Shown: positions 1-12,231 of the stretch, one piece after another | Numbering within the stretch: the stretch's first letter is position 1 | How the letters are laid out: every line of letters begins with the position of its first letter | Assembly (NCBI GenBank): GCA_030867875.1 | Contig: JAOWCC010001751.1 | Span: forward strand, 22,218,026 to 22,282,025 | Direction: 5' to 3' | Origin: Actinernus sp. WN-2022 | Taxonomy: Eukaryota > Cnidaria > Anthozoa > Actiniaria > Actinernidae | Length of the DNA stretch: 64,000 nucleotides | Notes under the pieces: generated by a model | What the model saw: only the letters and a program-made list of their open reading frames with translations | What the model was told of the DNA's origin: nothing | Database searches by the model: none | Program-made: the position numbers and the translations under genes

Positions 1-130
1 AGAAAAGGTTAGGAGGGTTTTTAGGTTTCAACCAGCTAGATTTCCGAACTCAGTGCGCAAAAATGTTTGCAAGAAAATCATGGTGAATATTGTTTCGAAG
101 GGGGAAACTCTCTTTAGTTTCCCCCTTTCC

Positions 131-658
131 GGTGACCGGGATCGTTACTCCATAAAGAGCAGACGAGGCTTGCGTTGGACTTCGCTTGCTTTATTCATTT
201 GTCCTGTGCGGACCTCCTGCACCAACCAACTCCGTGCGAATCCCCCGCACCAACCAACTAGTGCGGATCCCCCGCACCAACCAACTAACTAAATTTTACA
301 ATGCTACTGCTTAAGTAGTAAAGGGTCTGCACGTGTGTGAAAGCTTGCAAGTTATGCTGGGAAAACAAGTTATAAACCTGTTTTACAAGAAATACAGTTT
401 TATGACGTAACGTAAAATCGTACGCCCAAACGAACCTTAAAACCATTTTTAGAGTATTTTAGAATTACAAAACTAACCAAATTTAACGATGTTCGTTTTA
501 AGACAGTAAGCCTTAACTGTCCAAGAAGAAATATCTAGGTTAAAATCGAAAACAAGCGAATTCAAGAAGGTGAAAGTTCTATCTAGTCAATGACTAAATA
601 AACAAAATGACATTCGCTCAAGGAGGTGCTTATTCGCTGTTCGCGTGAATTTGCACAA
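131..658. repeat. Dispersed repeat R1, uninterrupted copy
   Basis: This block of about 530 bp matches 3546-3729 joined to 4724-5081 with only scattered differences. It starts at the GGTGACCGGGATCG motif and contains three spaced copies of a CCGCACCAACCAACT-like phrase. Reading frames across it encode nothing recognisable. It is the empty-site reference for the TTAA-flanked insertion in the second copy, because here the sequence reads straight through GCTTAAGTAGTAAAGG. Confidence 0.85.
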
Positions 659-2251
659 CCTTCACACGCAGAAGTTATGCTAAATCTGTACGTGTTATCA
701 GAAGATAACAACAGGATGCAAAACTACATTAAGGTTAAGATTAATTGACAAGCCAGTAATTACTAAGCTAGTATTACCTTGGGCAGGAGACTAACTGCTG
801 CTAGGTAAAATATTGTCAAACACATAGTTAGAATAAAAAGAACTCAGTTGAAATGCACAAGATAAAAGTGCATTAATTTAAAGGGGAATTTCCTCGGTAA
901 AAGTAGTAAAAACTAACTTTAAATTAGGTTAAAGACTAAGTATAGGTTTTTGTGAGAACGCCCTATACAAATAATATATGTTGAAGCATAAGGAGAACAT
1001 CCGTAGGATTTACAATTCTGACCAAAATATAATAAGAGAAACGACAAAAAGTGGTTTTTATTTCCTTTTTTTATCGTGTAACAGCTACCCCCATTTTTCA
1101 AAAACAAATGTCCCCATTTGAGAATGAAATCACTAGAAACTGGTGGTGACTTATGAAGTTACAACCGTCTCTAGAACTAAATAAGATAGTGTTACTATAG
1201 TTTAATTATACGGTATAAGTAAAGTTGTCACGACTGACTTTATCAATCAAGTGACACCACAACGACAGTAAAACTGCTAACGAGTCATTATGAAGTTTCG
1301 TGGTTGAACTTGCTTGATAGGCTTGAGCTGTGCCTTGCACTCGATCAATATTGACTAACCTGCTTCTTGAGGTTCACTGTCCACGTTAAATATAGTTCTG
1401 TATATAAATTGGAATACCACTTTGATGTAGTAACAAGCAATCATGAAATATTCCTTCCAATATCCATTCGGATCTTCGGACAACTTTGATTGTTGAGTTT
1501 CATCAACTGTACACTCAACAAAGCTCAGTATGTCGGCTATATATTGCTTCTTCTCAATCCACATATGAAGTCTTCTCATGTCTCTGTTCTTGCAGGATGG
1601 AGATTTCTTTCTTCCCATGTCCTGTTCAGTCAGATAAATCTTTACAACAGTTTATTATTTGGAATCTAATATTCAAGATACTGTACTTGTCAGGAGCCCA
1701 TTACCTGACTTGTCGAGGAAAAGTCGGTAAGAAAGCGCTAAACAAGAAGACATGCATGATTTTGCCTTTGACATTTATTTTATTTTATTTGAACTTGAAC
1801 TTGAAAATATGAATATTTATTTAGGTGAACATCACCTTGACTTATGATAATAAAAAAAATATATTGCATGTTGTAATAATGAACAACGGGAGAACCTTAG
1901 TATATTCCTGTGTTGAACTTTTAAATATGATTTTCCTTTTTCGCCTTTAAAAAGATTTATTCAAATGGATCGAAAACATTTCTAGAGTAGAGAAATATTT
2001 ATATATATATTTTTCACGTGACTTTTAAGACACATTTTCTGTCAATTAACATATCTATGACAGTGCTTTTAAAATTAGTTGAGCTAATATTACAGAGCTT
2101 GACGTATTACTTCTCCATTTCATTGTTTAAAATTTCTGTCATGTACAGTAACAGTTTCATAGCAGTATCAATTCCCAGGATTTTGAAATATATACGCGTG
2201 TACTCGGGTGCCTATATCCCATTATGGATATGCAGTAAACTTGACTTAATG
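659..2251. other. No gene seen; AT-rich DNA
   Basis: No coding frame here resembles a known protein. The only internal structure noticed is a stretch near 1036-1082 (AGAGAAACGACAAAAAGTGG onward) that recurs almost exactly at 5515-5563, so part of this DNA is dispersed repeat. Short open frames on both strands lack any recognisable motif. Confidence 0.5.
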
Positions 2252-2462
2252 ACTCTTGAAAATTCGCTTCAGCGCGAAACGTCATAACTCTTAAAAAACC
2301 TCGCTTTCTTGGCGAGAAACATCACGGAACTCTTGAAAATTCGCTTCAGCGCGAAACGTCATATAACTCTGAAAAACCTCGCTTTCTTAGCGAGAAACAT
2401 TCTCGTGTAATTCTTGAAAAACCTCGCTTTCCTAGCGATAAATATTCTCGTATAATAACTTG
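2252..2462. repeat. Tandem repeat of short hairpins
   Basis: A unit of about 77 bp beginning ACTCTTGAAAATTCGC is repeated at 2252 and 2329, followed by a partial third unit. Each full unit has two self-complementary cores, TTCGCTTCAGCGCGAA and CTCGCTTTCTTGGCGAG, so the array is a row of small potential stem-loops. One unit has TTGGCGAG where its neighbour has TTAGCGAG, keeping the CTCGC/GCGAG stem intact. The last unit (CTCGC/GCGAT) has decayed. Confidence 0.75.
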
Positions 2463-3545
2463 AAATTTCATCTGCGTACTAAACGATAGCCGGTCGCGTA
2501 CCGTCTCGGAGGTTTAATTTCTTGTCATTTTGAAAATGAACTCTGCGTATAACGGTATTCTCGGACTTTATTCGTCCCAATCGATTTGTACTGCTTTTTC
2601 GTCATCGAACTGCAACATCATAAAATTCTGGACATCACATAGGCTAATTGGAATGCCAGATCAACATACATGATTCCAGTAACAATTATGATGAAGCTCC
2701 GTTTGCTACTTTAAACAGATCGTTCTACAACGATAAATAAAATGATTATAAACGTGTGGCTTGCAAAACCGAAAATTTGACATTTTCGCGAATATAAACC
2801 GACACATCATAAAGAATATACTGTAATACGCCTCTGCTTCAAAATATTAGCTCATTATGCTGTACTCATGCAGCTATCAATGATTTTAAACGAATTCCCG
2901 ATACGTTTTGCCGATACTAAACATTTTTAGTCCAAACTGTTGAATAAAATAGTAAAATGTACACTAGAAATGTTTTCCAAAGCATTCTAGTGCCTAATTT
3001 AATTTGATGAAATCGTTCTCACTATTGTCTATCAAAGTGTGTAGAAACTGAACATTATGTTACGATGAAAGCAAAAGTACGGAAGAAAGCTTTAAATTGG
3101 TTCACAGCTGAAATTTATTTTGCGATCAAAAACTTGTGGTAAATGTAGATAGGAACAATGGCCATTAGTAAGAACATTGTGTCACTACTTCAAAAGAAAT
3201 TACCAAATGCTAAAATGAAAACTTAAACTGATATTTGTTTAGCATTTTTGAAATGTGAAAAGTCAAATGCAAAATTACATAGCCATGTCTTACTTGCGCT
3301 TTCGTCTTGGTGTGGAGATGAAGTTTTTCATGTACCTGGAGCTCTTCTTCGTCTGTCGCTGGTTACTACTGAGTTCAACGTCCGCCCAGATCGTCCACCA
3401 ATTTGTTTCTGTTACGGATTAAATCTTCGTCCGCCCGGATTCTTACTTGTTTCGTTTACGGGTTAAGTCTTCGTCTGCCCGGATTTCTCCGCCAATTGCT
3501 TCGAAGCCTTCGTCTGCCCGGAATCCTCCACCAATTGCTTTGAAG
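2463..3545. other. No gene seen; imperfect CTTCGTCYGCCCGGA repeats at the right end
   Basis: Most of this stretch is unique AT-rich DNA. From about 3385 to 3530 the phrase CTTCGTCTGCCCGGA or close variants occurs several times at irregular spacing. It produces short open frames that are compositional artefacts rather than genes. Confidence 0.45.
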
Positions 3546-5081
3546 GGTGACCGGGATCGTTACTCCATAAAGAGCATACGAGGCTTGCGTTGGACTTCGC
3601 TTGCTTTATTCATTTGTCCTGTGCGGACCTCCCGCACCAACCAACTCCGTGCGAATCCCCCGCACCAACCAACTAGTGCGGATCCCCCGCACCAACCAAC
3701 TAACTAAATTTTACAATGCTACTGCTTAATCCTTTATGTCCCAAGAGTGCCATATGGCACTATTACTGGTTACTTGCTTTGAGGGTTTAAATCTGACTAA
3801 GTTCAAAGAGCAATGCCCTGAGATTCCCGCACACCTTAATGTATAGACCAATGATCCTATTGAACTGCATTAGGCATATTAAAAATGAATAATTTCATCT
3901 AAATCCTCCTTTCTTTGCACAAGTTAACTATAGTTGACATTATTTCACTGCAGAAAAAGGGACTAAAATGACGTTACAGAAACAAATATTTCTCTTCAGA
4001 TTCTACATTTTCTCACAAAAATACATATTTCACATAAAATTTCGAGTTTCATGTTTGCACTAACCTCACTTTCTGTCTCCCAACACCTAAACTTGCCCAG
4101 CACCAAGCCATTCTGTCCACAAGCACTTCACAACAAGCTAAATTCATCCATAATGACCGCAAAGCATGCCGGGAAATCCAATCCACCAGCGGCATAGTAC
4201 TCTACCATCTAAAGTCTAAAGCCATTTCGACCTAATAGCTTCATATTGGAATCAATGGCAAGTAAATGTTGTCCAATATTCCAAAAAAGCTATGATAGGT
4301 GGCTCCAGACCTCCATTTATAAAGCCCACGCTAAAGTGACAGAAGACGTCCTGGCCCATTCACGAGTGGAAAATGAGGCTCTTTCTCTATCACAATAGCA
4401 GGCACAGACTCAGTTCTTCGAGAAAGTGCTGATTCAAGCTCTCATCAGACTTAATGATGTCCTCCAGCACTCTAAAAATGGAAACAAATGCATTAAAAAG
4501 CCTGAAATTCTGTTTTCCCCCAAACAAACTTCCCTCCAGCTCCGTAGCAATGCGACGTCAACGTATCCAAAATGGCCGACAAAAAACTTTGAGCCCCCAG
4601 TATTGTTGGTCAGATGAAAATTCCATGGTAACAGTGACTACAGATTTCTTAGGGGGGGAGGGTTTGTTGCAGTCTAGAATGAGCCAAAAATCAGTTAAAA
4701 GCCCTTCGGGCATAAAGGGTTAAGTAGTAAAGGGTTAAGTAGTAAAGGGTCTGCACGTGTGTGAAAGCTTGCAGTTATGCTGGGAAAACAAGTTATAAAC
4801 CTGTTTTACCAGAAATACAGTTTCATGACGTAACGTAAAATCGTACGCCCAAACGAACCTTAAAACCATTTTTAGAGTATTTTAGAATTACAAAACTAAC
4901 CAAATTTAACGATGTTCGTTTTAAGACAGTAAGCCTTAACTGTCCAAGAAGAAATATCTAGGTTAAAATCGAAAACAAGCGAATTCAAGAAGGTGAAAGT
5001 TCTATCTAGTCAATGACTAAATAAACAAAATGACATTCGCTCAAGGAGGTGCTTATTCGCTGTTCGTGTGAATTTGCACAA
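3546..5081. repeat. Dispersed repeat R1, second copy, split by an insertion
   Basis: Positions 3546-3729 and 4724-5081 match 131-312 and 315-658. The match is broken by a 990 bp insertion flanked by TTAA. Immediately right of the insertion a 15 bp phrase GTAGTAAAGGGTTAA is duplicated (4724-4738), which may be a footprint of repeated insertion and excision. Confidence 0.85.
3730..4719. mobile_element. piggyBac-like non-autonomous element with TTAA target duplication
   Basis: The element lies between TTAA at 3726-3729 and TTAA at 4720-4723, and the paralogous empty site in the first R1 copy has a single TTAA. The ends are inverted: left TCCTTTATGTCCC, right GGGCATAAAGGG. A TTAA target with CCY-type ends is the hallmark of the piggyBac superfamily. 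The interior has open frames (for example 4426-4617) with no transposase signature, so this is a non-autonomous or captured-DNA derivative. Confidence 0.75.
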
Positions 5082-5916
5082 TATAATCAGATATGTCACT
5101 ATTTTTAATCCCTTAGTCCCATTAATTTTACCTTCCAAAAAGGCCGTCAAGGACACTCTGGCGCCATAATTACAGCTTTCTTTGTAACGAGACCTGCGAT
5201 GTCACATAATTTCGCTAATCTCGAGCGCCGATAATTACGTATCCAATTAGGAAACATATCCTTTTAATTTTCCTTTTATCCGTAGTTACATTTTCCCATT
5301 AATATTTAATTTGAGGAACTGATATGTTCTCGGAACATTACTAGCGAATCCTCAGGACTGGATTTCTAAATCCAACCTCAAATGTCAATAGTGACATTTG
5401 TGTCCGAAGAGGAAACTTCACAGTAATTACCCTAGGGGCCAAGATATTGATTACATGTGTATATTAAGAAAACCACTATTCCTTGGCTTTAATAACGCCA
5501 ATTTTACACTAAAAGAGAAACGACAAAAAGTGGTTTTTATTTCCTTTTTTTATCGTGTAACAATATAATAGTTTGCGGTAACATATATTTTAGCCTTAAA
5601 AGTTCCCGTGGAACCCATTTTATTGAAACTTCGGTTGCCAACACAGCTCATGGGATGGTGCTGGATATATCTCCTCGTTTTGGAGATTTTCGCATTTTAC
5701 GTAAAAACAATATATATAGATTATTACATGTTCAGGGCTTGATATCGTTTTAATTCACGAATTTTTAATGCCATATTGCGAACAAGCGAATCTTCGAGCG
5801 AGTGAGCGATGTGGATTAAATAAAAGAGTGCATAAAAACGATATTATGCTCTTGACATGGCCCGTTTCGAGCGATACTCTTTGGCTCAGACTGGGTTACC
5901 TTTTGCCATGTAATTA
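5082..5916. other. No gene seen
   Basis: AT-rich DNA without a recognisable coding region. It includes the second copy (5515-5563) of the short repeat also found at 1036-1082. Confidence 0.45.
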
Positions 5917-6368
5917 GGGACTGTTCGTTATTTATGGCTGGGGGGGGGGGGGGGGGGCTGTGTTTAGTTATCAACCCAAGCACATAGAAAAATTTACCCC
6001 CTATATTAATGAAAACTTACCCCCTCGATAATGTTCAGGGTTATAAAAATACCCTCCTCACCCAACTCCCGAACATCTTGTGACCCGCTCTGTCCCTGAA
6101 GTTGCAAGTCACGTGTGAAAAACTGCACATAGTTGGACATCAATCCAATGTGGAGTCTGCAGTTTTTCATGAACAGTCGCTCGGAAAAGAAAATAGGAAA
6201 CGAAAGTTATCGGTATATTGCATTGAGCCAGAGCTAGAACCAATACCGTCCGATTTGAGAGAACAATCGAAGATAGGAACATTTATGTGAAAATCGCTAC
6301 AAGCCTTGCAACATGATGTTCTGTTGAACGTAGGTCAGAAGAGTACCGGAGGCGTGAGCATCCCCTGC

Positions 6369-6408
<40 letters not shown>

Positions 6409-7341
6409 ACTTACATGAACAATGGGTATGTATGTGAGGCCAAGAGACTCAAACCCTGACCCTGTTTGACCCAATCCGAGCTCCAAAACCCTGATTGCCC
6501 ACTTTTTGAAAAAAAAAACCTTATTGCCCCTTCTTTAAATTGTTTTCAAAACACGGTCGGATAATATATCCCGGCCGGTATACCGCGTACCGGGATTGCA
6601 TGCAAAATACGGAACATTTCAAGTCGGGACGTGGTATTGGGTAAACAAATCAGCAGATGGAGTACATAGTTAAGTACTGAAGTACGAATTAGCGGCGTCA
6701 CAATGTAAGGGAACCTCAGTGCTTGCATGTGGATAGGCGATCAAAATGCGGCAACAGAATGTATTTTTTTGACATAGTAGCTAAAAAAAACTGAACCCTA
6801 ACTGCCTAAAAAATACTGAACCCCGACCCGGACTGCACCCAAATTATACTCAAATCCTGACCCTGATCAGCTCAAATCAGTTCAAAACCCTGACCCTACC
6901 TGCCCAAACTGAGCTCAAAACCCTGACCCACCCGTGCGGCACATACATAATACGTGATAAACAGGAGTACCCCCCCCCCCCCCCCCCCCCGGGTCCTCTG
7001 ACAAGAACTTGATTTCTCAATCAGAGCAAACGTATCATACTGGATCACGTGCACTTTTATGGAAATAAATAAATTATCAGACGTTTATAAAACATGTTTT
7101 AGTGTGTAGGGTATAGTGTACATTGAACGGATATTCAATCGGATTACCTCGGATAGAAACCACTGAAAAGTTGAACTGCAGACTATAGCAGTACATAATT
7201 ATATGAAAATTTAACAAGAAGTAAAAATGTACCCCCCTCTTCGTCTGGGTATCAATAAAATTACCCCCCTTTTCAAACTGATTTTGGAAATTTTACCCCC
7301 CCCCCCCCCCTCCCCTTTAGCCATAAATAACGAACAGTCCC
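5917..7341. mobile_element. Harbinger-like TIR element with TTA target duplication
   Basis: The left end reads GGGACTGTTCGTTATTTATG and the right end is its reverse complement, running into C-rich DNA and CCATAAATAACGAACAGTCCC. It is flanked by TTA at 5914-5916 and 7342-7344; a 3 bp TWA duplication is typical of PIF/Harbinger. Poly-G and poly-C tracts lie just inside the ends (about 5940-5957 and 7296-7310). No transposase is seen, so it is non-autonomous, and it carries another element inside it (6368-6993). Confidence 0.75.
6368..6993. mobile_element. G/C-capped TIR element, copy 1, nested
   Basis: The element is bounded by CCC plus a run of 37 G (6371-6407) on the left and a run of 21 C plus GGG on the right. 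Inside are many short GGGTCAGGGTTTTGAG-type phrases, seen here as the complementary CCTGACCC motifs. The same sequence in reverse orientation lies at 55819-56388. The flanks TCCCCTG and TCCTCTG may be a decayed target duplication. The open frame with a proline run at 6283-6486 is only the homopolymer translated. Confidence 0.8.
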
Positions 7342-7344
7342 TTA

Positions 7345-9689
7345 TTGTAAACGCACGCAAATTATTGTGTAACTCGGATGCAGGAACATAACTGCCAAAA
7401 CCGGTTACGTTTACCCGGGATTCTGGCAAATTCTACCGCGAGGCCGACCGACTTTCTTTCGAATGTCTCTGTCGACCAACAACATCTGCATTGGGAATAG
7501 ATTAATTGAACGCTAACTGCTTCTTGTGCACGGGTTCTTGGTTGAACCAATAAATGGCAAAGCATGAGACTATAGAAGACTGAAAAGCGGCAGTTAAAAA
7601 ATACACAGGCCATAAAAAATACAGTAAAATATCAAGGTATTAGGAGTACCTGTATACATACATTAAACTTCAAGCTACAAACAAACAGACTATACATCAA
7701 TTGACTGGTAATCATCGAAAATTTGAGATTGATATGTTAAATATTTATGAAGAAATTGACTTTTTAAAACTGTAAAATATGGGCTGGGAGGCAGAGTTGC
7801 TGACAGCCATACATTCTTTTTTAAACGCGCATTCCTCGAAATATATTTATCGTATCACTCTCAAATTTTGATTATCAAGTGTGACAATCTCCTCTGTTTG
7901 TTTGTATGTAGTTGCTTGACGTCTGATGTATGCTAAAGAGGGCAAAATGTAAAGGATTCGCCTATCTGAGCATTCCTCCAAAACACATCGACTACCCGCC
8001 ATTAATTTTGTTTATTTATAACCCCTTTTACCCTCCTCGGCGGGATTGCATGTTGAGTTAACTCGTAACCCTTCTAGGAGGGTAAAGTTTTACCCTCTAT
8101 CCCCATAAGTAAACATGGCCTGAGATTAACATATTAACAATTAACATATAAACACCTCGAGAAGCAACACAGCATAAAACTCGGTTTGACATAAATAAAC
8201 GCTCATTTTCTCAGTACTATTTAAGTCGAAACGGTAAGATTACGGTTAGGTTTTACGTTATGATCTGATTGAGCTAGGTAATCCAAGATGGCGTCGAAAG
8301 AACCCCAGCGCTAGCTACCACATATAATTCTGCATACTCCACAAGCCGCTACATAAATTATATATTCACACATCATGACGCAGACATTACCTTGGTTCAA
8401 TCGACTCTGCTTGAAAATACCTTTCTCTCACAGCGATCGAGAGACAAAGAAAACCTTCTGAAGAGCGTTACCGTGTTTATATCCGTTGTTAACTCAGTAC
8501 ACATATTCGGCGCGTAGACAAAAACCGTCAAGACACGCATCAGTACGTTTGTCATTAATTAGTGGCTGCCGGCCTGTCAATCAACCTGATTTATATTTAT
8601 GCCGATGTGCTCGCCGGTTTTCTTTTATTTTTGGACAGTCCAGTACCAGTGAACCCATCACATTGGGCCAAAATGTCAATACAAAAATACCTGCTTGTAT
8701 GTATAGACATGTCTTTGTCTCCGGCACTCTCTGAAGTGAGTGTTAATTAGAAATTAATGAGTTCGGAAAAACAATAGCTATTGTAAGGCAGTGGGCTGGA
8801 TATGATCGATCGAATGATGAGTATGTCAAAGATATTATCGTTGATAAATACCGAAAGTAGCGACCAAGAAAGTAACTACCCTCCCACATTCAATATCTCG
8901 AACTCCCGATAACTCGAACTGTTTTTCATTTCCCCTGAGGGTTCGAGTTATTGGCCATTCTACTTGAGGCCGAGGAGCTTTATAGCTCGACTCGTATGAC
9001 GTCAGCAGATAATTAGATTACAGAGCAAAACTGTCAACACGATCCGAGCACAGCGTGGTCATGAATGTGTAGTTGTGGTTTACCTATCTGTCAACAAATT
9101 TAACTGGTATTTGAACTTGTAATAAAAGTGTAATAAGAGTTTGTTAATGCATTACCAGAGGTCAGGAAAAAGCATTTCAGAGGAAAATTTAGCTCATTTG
9201 AGACGAGATGTATAATCTCCCGCTCCAGCTTCGCTCCCATGCAGCTAAAAAGCACTGGTTTGCCCTATTAAGTAATGTACGTGGGGAAGAGTGTTTGAAT
9301 TTCTGAAGAATACGTCTTTTGAACATCTCAAGGAGGAAATTCGCTCTGGCATATTGGTGGTGGGAAAATGGGGAGTGTGGCATGTACCCGAAGACTGGAT
9401 TCGGGCAAAAACTTTGCGCTGTCCAGAACCTTGTTTGGCCTCACTGGACACTGACTGGAGCTAGGAGGATTGCTGAAGCAATTATAGTTGCATTGGTCAA
9501 TAATTACGATCCGGGAAATTACCAAGCTTTAGTGAGCCATCCAGGCCAGGACAAGACACCAAAGACTTATTATTCTTATTTATACTTATTATTCTACCGC
9601 GGGAGAGAGTCGGTATGAGCTATTCAAGCATCAGCCGCCAAACGCCACCTAGCCAACACCCCAGGAAGAGGCCTGTGACAAACAAAATA
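7345..9689. other. No gene seen
   Basis: About 2.3 kb without a supported gene. Open frames of up to 99 codons occur on both strands near 9189-9618 and overlap one another, but none shows a recognisable domain or splice pattern. Confidence 0.4.
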
Positions 9690-9751
9690 TGATCGAGTCT
9701 CGGAGATGTTTTAGGCTACTGAGTAAGCCTAAAACATATCCGAGACTCGAT
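9690..9751. repeat. Short near-perfect hairpin
   Basis: A 26 bp arm starting ATCGAGTCTCGGAGATG is followed after about 8 bases by its reverse complement with a single mismatch. The total of about 62 bases could fold as a tight stem-loop. It lies about 70 bp upstream of a LINE 3' fragment. No promoter or processing site can be shown. Confidence 0.7.
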
Positions 9752-9816
9752 TACTCAATCGTTTATGGCGGGAACCACACAGGAGCAGCAGGGGACGAAG
9801 GGCTTCTATAAGGCAA

Positions 9817-9990
9817 TACCACCCATTACGGATGACTCAACCAAGTACCTCGTCTGACACATACAAATACAGCTTTTGGCCCAGAACTATTAAAGATTGG
9901 AATTCACTACCTACACAGATTATAAAAAAAAACAATCTAAAAGCCTATAAAATAGCTATGAAAGATAACTTTTTAATGGAACAGAAGTAA
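9817..9990 (+). pseudogene. C-terminal fragment of a non-LTR retrotransposon polyprotein
   Basis: The frame starting at 9817 encodes 57 residues to a stop at 9988-9990. It contains the motif YSFWPRTIKDWNSLP, typical of the last part of CR1/RTE-like LINE reverse transcriptases, followed by a basic tail. Nothing upstream continues the frame cleanly, so this is a 5'-truncated copy. An A/T-rich tail with ATATAT runs follows. Confidence 0.7.
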
Positions 9991-10181
9991 TTACATTTTA
10001 TAATAATAATATTTTATTACTTTTTATTATTACTTTTTATTATTTTTATTTTCTAAATCCATTTTACATGTCTATAATTTATATATATATATTTATTTAT
10101 TTTATCTCTGCGTGGTACTCACAAGGTGTTGCAGAGTATTATCATAGAAATAGAAAAGGCACTAGTATTATATAATATAGA

Positions 10182-10492
10182 GTCTTAGTTTACATACAGA
10201 GAGCAATATCGCACACTGGGGCATTGACTTGCCTGTGTCTTAAGCTGCTTATAAATTAGAAAGGGCCTCAAGTATTTTAAGTCGCATATTGTCTTATTTA
10301 GTCTTAGTGTACATACAGAGAGCAGCATCGCACTGGGGCATTGACTTGCCTGTGTCTTAAGCTGCTTATAAATTAGGAAGGGCCCGGCCTCTAGTACTTT
10401 AAGTCGCATGTTTTATTTAGTCTTAGTGTACATATAGAGAGTAGCATCGCACTGGGGCATTCACTTGCCTGTGTCTTAAGCTGCTTATAAAT
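10182..10492. repeat. Three tandem copies of a 119 bp unit
   Basis: Units begin at about 10182, 10301 and 10420 with TCTTAGTNTACATA. Each carries CGCACTGGGGCATTGACTTG and CTGTGTCTTAAGCTGCTTAT. The third unit is cut short. Minus-strand open frames across the array are repeats of the same peptide and are not a gene. Confidence 0.85.
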
Positions 10493-10585
10493 CCTCATAC
10501 ATCGAAAGATAAAATACCCTACAGTATAACAAAAATAGATATAGTTAAATGCGCAGTTTTTTCTTCTGATCCATGTATGATACTG

Positions 10586-11148
10586 TATTTCCTCGAATAA
10601 GCTCCCTCCCTTGATTAAGTGCCCACCCCGTCCCCCCCCCCCCCCCCCCCCCTCCCAAAAATATATATATATATAGATAAACACTGCTTGGTGCATAATG
10701 CATCAGTGTCTCTTGCCTTTAATGAAATAGTGTACTGAAAAACGTTGAAAAGTGTAGCAATACAGCTCAGACTGTGGAAAACGTTATTGTTCTTCTTGAT
10801 TACTTTTATTTTATCAGCATGGTTGCTACCCATCAGGAAAAAAAAATTCCCTGACCAGAAAATAATTTTCACTGACCACAATAAGCCTGTTCGGCATTCC
10901 CTCGTCCAAAACAAAAGTCATTATCAAACCTGTAGCCTCCCCTCGCAGACACTTTGGGGCATGAGGGGCCGTCGTGACTTTTCTCTGACTTTGACAAGAA
11001 AACCAGATTTGTATAAATTCCCTGACTTTTCCCTGACCTATGGCAACCCTGATCAGTACGGTATTTCACAATTGCGCGTCCAATTCCTGTAAGCGCTCTC
11101 ACTCGAATAAGCGCCCATCCAAGATTAAGCGCCCCCTTCGAGGAAATA
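10586..11148. mobile_element. TIR element with TATTTCCTCGAA ends
   Basis: The left end reads TATTTCCTCGAATAAGC and the right end reads TTCGAGGAAATA. Both ends continue with AGYGCCC/GCGCCC phrases, an imperfect inverted repeat of about 40 bp. A run of 21 C lies at 10632-10652 followed by AT dinucleotides. No coding capacity is recognisable, so it is probably a miniature element. Confidence 0.6.
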
Positions 11149-11519
11149 TTGCATTTTTTCCTTGCTATTTTCCTTCAAAGAAGTTTGCATATCTTGCCTC
11201 GAATAAATCGGTAAATATCACGTTTTTCTTAGTTCACTCAGATCGTACCATTAGATAGAAAAGAAGATTTATTAGCTGGTTTTAAGGCCCTTTTACGGGC
11301 TGTAGTCTTTGTTGTTTGTTTTCTCTGATGACGGATTCGGGATTATACTCCGGAATAACTCAGTCACGCTCTGGAAACAAGGCCGTGACTACGGGCTCAC
11401 TAAAACTCTTTTTTTTTGCAATACAGTTTTAGGGCAAAATCAGTGGCAGGAGCCAAACTGGAAATTCGTTTTAGTAAGGAACATTTAATTATAAGACTTT
11501 CTGACCACCGTGGCGGCCT

Positions 11520-11591
11520 TATTGTATTGCATTGTATTGTATTGCCTTATTGTATTGTATTGTATTGTATTGTATTGCCTTATTGTATTGC
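11520..11591. repeat. TATTG pentanucleotide microsatellite
   Basis: Repeats of ATTGT with occasional ATTGC and CCTTATTG interruptions. The array ends about 30 bp before the next transposon. Confidence 0.9.
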
Positions 11592-11620
11592 ATCTTCGTA
11601 CAGTTATGTTTTACTGAATA

Positions 11621-12231
11621 CCGTGTAGGAGTTTAATTTTGCGGGAGTTAATTTTTGCGGATTTTGCGGATTTCCTTCGATCCGCAAAAAAAAACTCCCG
11701 CAGAAAAAAACTCCCGCAAAATTTTCCGCCGCAAAAATATACTCCCAGAGAAAATATAGTAAATCTTGTTTTAATGGTTATATTTGGGTTAACAGCAACT
11801 TTTTAACATTGAACATAATAGGAAACGCCCTGAGCCAAAGTTAATAAAATACATTTTTCTTCTCACATTCCCGATTCAACTCCAGACACGTCCTCAAAAG
11901 AAACGGAGCCGGACTGTTATCATAATCGACTAATACGTTTTTACAAGAACGTACAATAATTCCCTCAGGTTTTGTCGTTGTTTATGTTCATGTTGGCGCT
12001 AGAACAACAACTATAGCGGAAACTTCCCGTCGAAATTGTAAGTCAGGAAGTAAAATTTCAATTTAATACCGATACTGCCTTGAATTTTATTTATACTTGA
12101 CCAGAAATCCGCAAAAATTTCCTCCCAGCAGAAATTTTAGCTGTCTCGATCCGCAAAAATTTCCTCCCGCAAAACAAATTGAGTCGGCAATCCGCCAAAT
12201 TTTCCTCCCGCAAAAATTTCGTCCTACACGG
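11621..12231. mobile_element. TIR element with TA target site
   Basis: The ends are CCGTGTAGGAGTTTAATTTT and the near reverse complement AAATTTCGTCCTACACGG, flanked on both sides by TA (11619-11620 and 12232-12233). Several GCAAAAATTTCCTCCCGC-like phrases occur near both ends as subterminal repeats. TA duplication suggests a Tc1/mariner-mobilised miniature element, though a palindromic TA could also be part of the TIR. No transposase is present. Confidence 0.65.

Noticed and set aside
2252..2462. CRISPR array
   Set aside because: Repeats are contiguous with no unique spacers, and the DNA is clearly eukaryotic.
6283..6486. Proline-rich protein on the minus strand
   Set aside because: The proline run is the 37 G homopolymer of a transposon end translated on the other strand. 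The same applies to 39370-39594 and the glycine-rich frames at 10391-10914.
10185..10696. Minus-strand repetitive protein with QLKTQASQCPS repeats
   Set aside because: This is the translation of a 119 bp tandem DNA repeat with no start context or conserved domain.
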